From a virus, in IMG/VR virus record IMGVR_UViG_3300025889_000809, positions 1-26,697 of that record: a stretch of DNA of 26,697 nt. One strand, 5' to 3'. This document shows, one piece after another, positions 22,059 through 26,697 of the stretch (positions are counted from its first letter, which is position 1; each line of letters opens with the position of its first letter). Under the pieces are notes generated by a model. It saw only the letters and a program-made list of their open reading frames with translations. It searched no databases and had not been told where the DNA came from. Position numbers and translations under genes: made by a program.

Positions 22059-22286
22059 TCAGAATTTAAAAAAATCAATAGGATCAGGCTTTTTATTATA
22101 AGCATTTAATATAATCATGGCTAATTGAAAAGCTAATTTGATAAACTTGAATATCTTAAAAAATACATTTTTTACCTGAGCTATTTCATCAGCTACCGGC
22201 TTAGATTCAATAAACAGATCATCTATAAACTGCTGCTGATTCTGAATCTGCTCTGTTAAAAATATTATTTTTTCGTCTTTAGTCAT
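22059..22286 (-). CDS. Small coiled-coil / amphipathic protein, unknown
   Basis: The ATG at 22286 is used; a TTG two codons upstream extends the frame but falls in the terminator T-run. The 75-residue product begins with a Gln/Glu-rich helix (residues 3-40) followed by a hydrophobic stretch (about 42-62, FFKIFKFIKLAFQLAMII) that could lie on or span a membrane. A holin-like or antiholin-like build is possible, and an endolysin is encoded upstream in the same direction. No family is recognised. Confidence 0.55.
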   Translation of the reverse strand: MTKDEKIIFLTEQIQNQQQFIDDLFIESKPVADEIAQVKNVFFKIFKFIKLAFQLAMIILNAYNKKPDPIDFFKF

Positions 22287-22290
22287 AATC

Positions 22291-22324
22291 AAAAAAAGCA
22301 GGAGATGACACCAACACCTCCTAC
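22291..22324 (-). terminator. Terminator-like hairpin immediately before a start codon
   Basis: On the minus strand a 7-bp stem (22324-22318 with 22304-22298), 13-nt loop and seven T (22297-22291). The T-run ends 5 nt before the ATG at 22286, and the promoter at 22355-22386 is upstream, so it may attenuate transcription or give a short RNA of about 60 nt. Confidence 0.7.
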
Positions 22325-22354
22325 TATAAAGTTTTAATTGTGCTTATGTCTACA

Positions 22355-22386
22355 CAAATATAATTAAAAAAACCAATGTTTCACAA
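22355..22386 (-). promoter_or_regulatory. Bacteroidetes-type promoter inside the end of the nuclease gene
   Basis: On the minus strand TTG (22386-22384), 21 bp, TATATTTG (22362-22355). The start would be near 22350, 60-odd nt before the small gene at 22286, with the terminator hairpin between them. Confidence 0.65.
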
Positions 22387-22864
22387 TTACATTAACATCT
22401 TTTAACTGATCTAATTTGCAATTATAACAGGGATACTGCATAGATCCAGAGACAACATCATCAGAGAATTTTTTGTAATCTATTCTATTGATGTAGCCTA
22501 ATATATTAGCCATTAATCCATTAACCTGGACACCTACTATATAATCCTTTACCTCTTGATCTTTTGGCTGTAGAATGAATCTATGACCTACTCTAATAGT
22601 CTTTACATCTATAGTAAATAATCCATTAGGCATAATAAAATCATAACTATCAGCTTTGATAGAGAATAGAGCAGAGTAATCTATAGGTATACCGGATTCT
22701 GTCAGGTAGTTATAAAAGGCTACCTCTCCCATTTTGCCATAATAGATATTTTGTTTGCGCTGCTTATCACTATCTCCAAATCTATTATAGATCCTATTGT
22801 TATCTACTAATATATTGGCTAAATCTATGCAGTCCTGCTGCTGATCTTTTCTAATCTTAATCAT
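22364..22864 (-). CDS. PD-(D/E)XK nuclease-like protein
   Basis: The 166-residue product has GKMGEVAFYNYL (43-54; E47), SYDF (73-76; D75) and FTIDVKTIR (83-91; D86, K88). These are the Glu helix, first Asp and D-x-K of the PD-(D/E)XK fold. The C-terminal part has CYNCK, possibly a metal site. Such small phage enzymes act in DNA processing or degradation. Its ATG is 4 nt after the T-run of a terminator. The specific target is unknown; a restriction-type endonuclease is one option. Confidence 0.7.
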   Translation of the reverse strand: MIKIRKDQQQDCIDLANILVDNNRIYNRFGDSDKQRKQNIYYGKMGEVAFYNYLTESGIPIDYSALFSIKADSYDFIMPNGLFTIDVKTIRVGHRFILQPKDQEVKDYIVGVQVNGLMANILGYINRIDYKKFSDDVVSGSMQYPCYNCKLDQLKDVNVIVKHWFF

Positions 22865-22867
22865 AAT

Positions 22868-22896
22868 AAAAAAATAGCCATATCATTAGATATGGC
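22868..22896 (-). terminator. Terminator after the endolysin gene, immediately before the next ATG
   Basis: On the minus strand an 8-bp stem (22896-22889 with 22884-22877), 4-nt loop, then TA and seven T (22874-22868). It is 65 nt after the endolysin stop and only 3 nt before the ATG at 22864. No promoter match was seen between the hairpin and that ATG. Confidence 0.8.
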
Positions 22897-22961
22897 CATC
22901 ATTAGATAAGTAGATTATTATGTATGTAATTATACTTATTATGATTGTGACTATAGTCAGA

Positions 22962-23729
22962 TCAATAATCATATCTGTGTAAATCATAGGAATCTATTAC
23001 TCTTTTTAGTTTACATTGATAGCAGCTATTCATGCAGCTTGTAGCATATACATAGCCTCCCTGATCTACTGCTTTCCTGCTTTGCTCACTATTTGCTCCA
23101 TTACATAGAGCTGCTATCCATTTATCTGCTGTAGGCTTTCCCTTTATTCTATTACGATATTTAGAGTATAAAAGTTTTGTATGCGCCCTCAAAGAGTACC
23201 ATCTGGAGCGATAGATAGTAAACCGATCAGTAGGAGAATCATCAGCGCATATCAAAAAATTAGCATCATCTCCTCTGTATTTATGGCCAAAAAGATTATT
23301 TCCCTCTACTGACAATCTGCTCTTATTAAAATTGCTCTCCAGGATAGACTGAGCAATTATGACAGATGGAATAAGATCAGGATAGTTAGCTCTCTCCTCC
23401 TGTACTGCTAAAGCAATCCACTCTATAAAGCTCTTTATGTGCTTATCTTTCCACTCTTTAAATCTAATCAGCTTATCTCCTGTCAGATGTTCTCCTTTCC
23501 ATTCTGACGCTGTGAGCCATTGCCTATCTTTAGGCAGTCCTAAGCTATTATATTTGGATGTAGGAGCTGATTCTGTTCTGCCTGCATAAACTTGTAACCG
23601 GTTCTCCTCCATTTTGTAACCGGTTCCAACCGGTTCCACAGCAGGAATTATCGGATATTGTTTGTCCTTAAATCCTATTTTAATCCAATAGGCTGATGTC
23701 AATGTCAGTATTAATATTATTGCTTTCAT
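22962..23729 (-). CDS. Endolysin, glucosaminidase (GH73-type) with N-terminal membrane anchor
   Basis: The 255-residue product starts with a hydrophobic segment (3-14) that may act as signal-anchor. A linker region (about 20-95) precedes the glucosaminidase domain (about 100-255): SVIIAQSILESNFNKSRLS (122-140, catalytic Glu131), NNLFGHK (144-150), then FTIYRSRWYSLRAHTKLLY and later KWIAALCNG with AVDQGGYVYAT. It cuts peptidoglycan between GlcNAc and MurNAc to free progeny. The Cys cluster CMNSCYQC (near 232-239) may stabilise it. It overlaps the upstream gene by 50 nt. It sits in the early-type region rather than the structural block. Confidence 0.85.
   Translation of the reverse strand: MKAIILILTLTSAYWIKIGFKDKQYPIIPAVEPVGTGYKMEENRLQVYAGRTESAPTSKYNSLGLPKDRQWLTASEWKGEHLTGDKLIRFKEWKDKHIKSFIEWIALAVQEERANYPDLIPSVIIAQSILESNFNKSRLSVEGNNLFGHKYRGDDANFLICADDSPTDRFTIYRSRWYSLRAHTKLLYSKYRNRIKGKPTADKWIAALCNGANSEQSRKAVDQGGYVYATSCMNSCYQCKLKRVIDSYDLHRYDY
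23596..23635. repeat. Three AACCGGTT palindromes, helically phased
   Basis: AACCGGTT occurs at 23596-23603, 23618-23625 and 23628-23635, with steps of 22 and 10 bp, about two turns and one turn of DNA. All three are exact and self-complementary, inside the endolysin linker coding region. They share AACC/GGTT half-sites with the origin iterons but lack the 3-nt spacer. Confidence 0.75.
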
Positions 23730-24132
23730 GATTAGTATTATTTTTTAATTCTGTATTATATGCATTAGCCTCAGAGAATAAATGCACGTTAAAATTTGTT
23801 TGAATATTGGAGTAGAATCTATACCCAGACATTTTGATATATGCCTCATATCCATCTATCCAATTTTTATAGGATCTGTAATGCCTCTGCTTATTAAAGG
23901 TATAGGTTATGATGTATTTAATGTCCTGGAATAGATCTCCTTTCTCTTTGTATAGATAATTCAGAGTATCTACTATGATGCCATTATAAAAGCCATCAAA
24001 ATAGACTAACACATCATTTTCTCTAATGAATGGCAGATTATCTGCGAAATCTTTAAGGCTAATTCTGTTCTGATCCTGATCATCATGTATACAGATGATT
24101 TGACCATTGTCATATTGAAATTCCTGTATCAT
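23680..24132 (-). CDS. Unknown protein
   Basis: The 150-residue product is acidic and aromatic-rich with a beta-rich first half (EFQYDNGQIICIHDD) and a polar Asn/Ser-rich tail. It overlaps the endolysin start by 50 nt and is 4 nt into the end of the next gene, so it belongs to the same operon. No domain is recognised. Its last ~25 residues look disordered and coincide with the endolysin start region. Confidence 0.55.
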   Translation of the reverse strand: MIQEFQYDNGQIICIHDDQDQNRISLKDFADNLPFIRENDVLVYFDGFYNGIIVDTLNYLYKEKGDLFQDIKYIITYTFNKQRHYRSYKNWIDGYEAYIKMSGYRFYSNIQTNFNVHLFSEANAYNTELKNNTNHESNNINTDIDISLLD

Positions 24133-24437
24133 GCTATTTTAATTTCATAGATTTTCTCAATAAGATCAATGCAATCATCTTTTAATCCATAGTAGTCAGT
24201 ATCTACTATATCATTGATGGCTTTATCAATCATTTCAAATTCAAAATCATTCAGGTGCATATTCTGAGATCTTAGAGCTACTACTGAGCAGAGCAGGATC
24301 TCTGTAGTAGTAGTCATATACTCATTCATGTACTGATCAAAATCCCACGATAGATAGACATTTACAAAGGATTTTTGATTGGTTAAAAATGAAACATCTA
24401 TAGATGTCTGCATTGTTAAATCTGAGTAGTTTACCAT
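24129..24437 (-). CDS. Unknown protein with shared leader motif
   Basis: The 102-residue product has an N-terminal beta-like stretch and a helical C-terminal half, acidic overall. The ATG at 24437 follows the shared leader ACAAAAAACAATAT (24452-24439) 1 nt away. It overlaps the downstream gene by 4 nt. No domain is recognised. The leader suggests regulation together with the genes at 24713, 21746 and 25277. Confidence 0.55.
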   Translation of the reverse strand: MVNYSDLTMQTSIDVSFLTNQKSFVNVYLSWDFDQYMNEYMTTTTEILLCSVVALRSQNMHLNDFEFEMIDKAINDIVDTDYYGLKDDCIDLIEKIYEIKIA

Positions 24438-24455
24438 AATATTGTTTTTTGTTGG

Positions 24456-24713
24456 TTAATAAGTAAAATTTTTCCATTGTTCATAGACTTGATCTAATAT
24501 ATCAGATGTCTGTTTTTCCATAATATGATTTATATAATCTAATGCATCAGCATAAGGCATATCATTACCTTTATAAGATATATCTATCAGTTTCCATGAT
24601 GTTATCTCAAATTCTCCTCCTGGAGGAGTAATATTATCTCCAAGACAAAAATCACAATAGACCTCTGCATCTATCAGAAAATCTATAAAATCTGTTTCTA
24701 TAAAAAATTCCAT
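24456..24713 (-). CDS. Unknown acidic protein with shared leader motif
   Basis: The ATG at 24713 is preferred to an in-frame TTG at 24749, because the shared leader ACAAAAAACAATAT (24728-24715) then lies 1 nt before the start. The product has 85 residues, strongly acidic, with a CDFC pair (about 21-24) and a PPGGEFEITSW stretch (about 30-40). A promoter-like element lies at 24752-24782. I recall no named family. Confidence 0.6.
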   Translation of the reverse strand: MEFFIETDFIDFLIDAEVYCDFCLGDNITPPGGEFEITSWKLIDISYKGNDMPYADALDYINHIMEKQTSDILDQVYEQWKNFTY

Positions 24714-24751
24714 AATATTGTTTTTTGTTGTGTAAATAACTAAGTACAACG

Positions 24752-24782
24752 TAAATCTAAATATAAAAATCTATATTTCAAA
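24752..24782 (-). promoter_or_regulatory. Promoter-like element for the 24.7-kb cluster
   Basis: On the minus strand TTTG (24782-24779), 19 bp, TAGATTTA (24759-24752): seven of eight bases of TAnnTTTG with correct spacing. It would start transcription near 24746, upstream of the leader motif of the gene at 24713. Confidence 0.55.
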
Positions 24783-24822
24783 CTTTTTGTATAAAAAATT
24801 ATATTTTTTTTTAATTTTTTTT

Positions 24823-25179
24823 TCAAACATCCTCAATAATTACCTCTATACGCTGCTGATCTCGTTTACTTATTTTGATCTGATTAGGTAAAAACTCAGT
24901 AACTATAGCAGGCTTATCGTCTACTATAACACCGGCAGCAACCAGGCTATCTCCAATATGTTTAAAGGATGCTGCAAAGTTATCCCAATCCATTAGTACT
25001 ATCTTATAGCCTATATATCTGATGATTACCTTTCCTAAATGCTTGTTTTTTGTCTGGCCCTTAATTAATGTAGTATAAAGATCCTTTTTCATTTTGGCTG
25101 TTCTGTAATGTTCTCGGATTAGGCCATGCTTACCATTCAATCCATGTACTACACCTTTGATAATAATTTTTGTGATCAT
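24823..25179 (-). CDS. RusA-like Holliday junction resolvase
   Basis: The 118-residue product has the RusA-type core: DWDN (64-67), then SFKHIGDSL (71-79; K73, D77), GVIVDDKPAI (83-92; D87, D88), and RIEVIIED strand at the end. RusA enzymes are metal-dependent dimers that cleave four-way DNA junctions in phage recombination. The family length is about 120, so it is complete. It is transcribed away from ERF and YqaJ, with which it likely cooperates. It shares the divergent intergenic region at 25180-25276. Confidence 0.85.
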   Translation of the reverse strand: MITKIIIKGVVHGLNGKHGLIREHYRTAKMKKDLYTTLIKGQTKNKHLGKVIIRYIGYKIVLMDWDNFAASFKHIGDSLVAAGVIVDDKPAIVTEFLPNQIKISKRDQQRIEVIIEDV

Positions 25180-25276
25180 GTTTTTTTTTATTTAAAGATA
25201 AATATTTTTTTTATCATCCTTTGATAATTTAAAAAATTATATTAAATTGCATCATCATTAACAAAAAACAATAATT
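25180..25276. promoter_or_regulatory. Divergent AT-rich control region between rusA-like and ERF genes
   Basis: This 97-bp region separates oppositely read genes and must hold both promoters. On the minus strand TATCTTTA (25200-25193) resembles TAnnTTTG. On the plus strand TTTG (25220-25223) followed by a weak TAAATTGC (25243-25250) is possible. The shared leader ACAAAAAACAATA (25261-25273) precedes the ERF ATG. Element assignments are weak; the location is firm. Confidence 0.5.
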
Positions 25277-25954
25277 ATGAGTAAGACAAAAACAGCTCTA
25301 TTACAGAGCGAGTATGACCTACCTTTTGAGTCAAATTTTTCAAATTTTCAACCTACTAAAAACATTATTAAAATGAATGTAATTAATCTATCTGAGCATT
25401 TATGGCAGACTGACCAAATCAATGAGTTATCTACTGCTCTTATCAAATTTCAATTAGACTTTGAAAAAGCATCACTAAAAAAGGATGCTAAAAACGCACA
25501 TCTAAGGAACAGCTATATCTCTTTAGATAATCTGTTAAACACTATCAGACCTTTACTATCTAAAAATGGTTTAGTAGTATGTCAGGATCTTGCAGGAGAT
25601 TATATAACTACTACTATCTACCATACCTCCGGCCAATTCAGAGGCAGCTCTATGCCATTCAATCCTATGTCTGGGAACAAAGGCACTAATAACCTACAGC
25701 AAATAGGAGGAGGGATCACATACGCTAAAAGATATGCTCTATCTGCCATGCTGTCCATCTCTGTAGATACTGATGACGATGGTAACAGCATGAGTACCAA
25801 AACCTTTAATAAAGGCAAATCTGCACTCCCTGTAGGTATGTATGATTTTGCAGGTAAAGCCTATGAGAGAGATGGCAATTTTGATGCAGTAGAGGCTAAA
25901 TATATACTAACTGATGAGGCTAAGGCTATCATCCTTAAAAACCTCAAGAAATGA
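25277..25954 (+). CDS. ERF-family single-strand annealing protein
   Basis: The 225-residue product carries the ERF core: YISLDNLLNTIRPLLSKNGL (about 77-96), then SGNKGTNNLQQIGGGITYAKRYALSAMLSI (about 132-161) followed by a DTDDDGN acidic loop (about 164-170). ERF proteins form rings that anneal complementary ssDNA in phage recombination and genome circularisation. The last ~40 residues are a small helical tail. Its stop overlaps the next gene by 4 nt. The shared A-rich leader precedes its ATG. It pairs with the adjacent exonuclease in the same way that beta pairs with exo. Confidence 0.9.
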   Translation: MSKTKTALLQSEYDLPFESNFSNFQPTKNIIKMNVINLSEHLWQTDQINELSTALIKFQLDFEKASLKKDAKNAHLRNSYISLDNLLNTIRPLLSKNGLVVCQDLAGDYITTTIYHTSGQFRGSSMPFNPMSGNKGTNNLQQIGGGITYAKRYALSAMLSISVDTDDDGNSMSTKTFNKGKSALPVGMYDFAGKAYERDGNFDAVEAKYILTDEAKAIILKNLKK

Positions 25955-26598
25955 GTAATTTCATAGATATAGAGCAGAATAGTCCTGACTGGTTTAATAT
26001 CAGATTAGGGCTATTCACAAGCTCTCAGATATATGTACTAATGCAGACAAGCAGATCAGGAGGATTCTCTAAATCTGCTGATACATACATTAAGACTAAA
26101 GCATTAGAGCTGATTTATCCATTAGCTACAGATGGATATTCAAATCCTGCTATGCAATGGGGCCATGATCATGAGCCTGATGCGAGGAATGTATATGAAT
26201 TGCAGACCGGTAGAGCTGTCACAAATGGAGGATTTTGGAAACTCAATGAGTATACAGGTAGCTCTCCTGATGGCCTTATAGATGATGGTTTAGGTAGTGT
26301 AGAGATAAAATGTCCTTATAATAGAATTAATCATTTAAGCTACTCCCTATGCGAATCTCCATTAGATCTGCTTAATGAGAAAAAGGAATATTTTTATCAA
26401 TGCCATCATCAGATGCTATGCACAGGTAGAGAGTATGTAGATTTTATGAGCTATGATCCTCGCCTGCTCTCATCTAAAGGCTTTTTGCATGTGATCAGAA
26501 TAGAAAGAGATGAGGATATTATTGATGAGATGATGAGCAACATAGAAAAAGCAGGAGAGGAGAGGGATAGAATAGTTAATTATTTTTTAAATAAATAG
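25951..26598 (+). CDS. YqaJ/lambda-exonuclease-like recombinase nuclease
   Basis: The 215-residue product has the YqaJ viral recombinase layout: SPDWFNIRLGLFTSSQI (11-27), WGHDHEPDARN (70-80), SSPDGLIDDGLGSVEIKCP (104-122; likely catalytic D107, E118, K120) and QCHHQM (150-155). It resects DNA ends to give the ssDNA that ERF anneals. It is joined to the ERF gene by a 4-nt overlap, so the two are co-expressed. A plus-strand terminator follows the stop by less than 25 nt. Confidence 0.92.
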   Translation: MSNFIDIEQNSPDWFNIRLGLFTSSQIYVLMQTSRSGGFSKSADTYIKTKALELIYPLATDGYSNPAMQWGHDHEPDARNVYELQTGRAVTNGGFWKLNEYTGSSPDGLIDDGLGSVEIKCPYNRINHLSYSLCESPLDLLNEKKEYFYQCHHQMLCTGREYVDFMSYDPRLLSSKGFLHVIRIERDEDIIDEMMSNIEKAGEERDRIVNYFLNK

Positions 26599-26622
26599 AG
26601 GATAACTAAATCCTCTTTTTTT
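26597..26622 (+). terminator. Terminator after the ERF-YqaJ operon
   Basis: A 7-bp stem (26597-26603 with 26610-26616), a 6-nt AACTAA loop, and a T-run from 26616 to 26622 on the plus strand. The stem begins within the YqaJ stop codon region. Confidence 0.85.
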
Positions 26623-26662
26623 CGTACATTTATAGTGCATTCTAAACCAAAAAATAATAAAA

Positions 26663-26697
26663 ATGTCAGAACTAAGTATGTTGCAGGATCAGATTCT
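26663..26697 (+). CDS. Start of a plus-strand gene cut by the window edge
   Basis: An ATG at 26663 after an A-rich leader (AACCAAAAAATAATAAAA) opens MSELSMLQDQI before the window ends. The leader resembles others in this window. Eleven complete codons are too few to identify it. It follows the operon terminator, so it must have its own promoter in 26623-26662 or depend on readthrough. Confidence 0.5.
   Translation, partial: MSELSMLQDQI

Noticed and set aside
24714-24749. TTG-started extension of the gene at 24456
   Set aside because: The in-frame TTG adds 12 residues coded by the shared leader motif; the ATG at 24713 fits the leader spacing of other genes.
1-26697. tRNA or rRNA genes
   Set aside because: No cloverleaf with a conserved T-loop sequence and no rRNA-like stretch was noticed by eye on either strand; a covariance-model scan was not possible.

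Overview
The window looks like part of a tailed phage or prophage (siphovirus-type) of a Bacteroidetes/Flavobacteriia-like host. The evidence is: low-GC DNA; start codons preceded by A-rich leaders rather than a strong Shine-Dalgarno; several matches to the Bacteroidetes promoter pattern TTTG/TTG-N19-21-TAnnTTTG; a DUF3127-like single-strand-binding protein; and a densely packed phage gene order with many 1-10 nt overlaps. Both ends are cut: the tape measure gene runs off the left edge and a plus-strand gene runs off the right edge. Host assignment is inference.

Layout. Positions 1-13.6 kb (minus strand) are virion morphogenesis, read right to left: small basic protein, TerS-like, TerL, two structural proteins of unknown role, portal, a portal-overlapping small protein, scaffold-like protein, major capsid protein followed by a strong terminator, neck/tail proteins (one with a C-terminal LamG domain), two small proteins, tail-assembly chaperone G with a programmed -1 frameshift to GT, and the tape measure protein. 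Positions 13.6-15.7 kb (minus) hold small structural or receptor-binding-like genes. Positions 15.7-20.6 kb (minus) form a DNA metabolism block: SSB-like protein, a 32-codon orphan of cytosine-C5 methyltransferase motif X, a Mom-like DNA-modification protein, DnaB helicase, a replication-initiator-like protein whose gene contains seven iterons, a tiny Cys-rich ORF, an unknown gene and a ParB/DGQHR-like protein. Positions 20.7-24.8 kb (minus) contain small early-type genes with several promoters and terminators, a PD-(D/E)XK nuclease-like protein and a glucosaminidase endolysin. RusA-like resolvase (24.8-25.2 kb, minus) faces away from the plus-strand recombination pair ERF annealase plus YqaJ exonuclease (25.3-26.6 kb), which ends in a plus-strand terminator.

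How it fits together. The iteron-bearing initiator gene directly precedes dnaB, as in lambda O-P, so the replication origin is probably inside this gene. SSB and DnaB end in the same type of acidic LPF tip, and the Mom-like protein ends in a clamp-binding-like QLKLF. This suggests that replication and DNA modification are physically linked. ERF, YqaJ and RusA supply recombination functions. The most unusual signals are: the seven 22/23-bp-phased iterons in coding DNA; the 32-codon methyltransferase motif-X gene next to mom; the shared C-terminal peptides; a shared 5' leader motif with a perfectly complementary stretch just before a terminator, possibly a 3'UTR-derived regulatory RNA; and terminator hairpins placed immediately before start codons.
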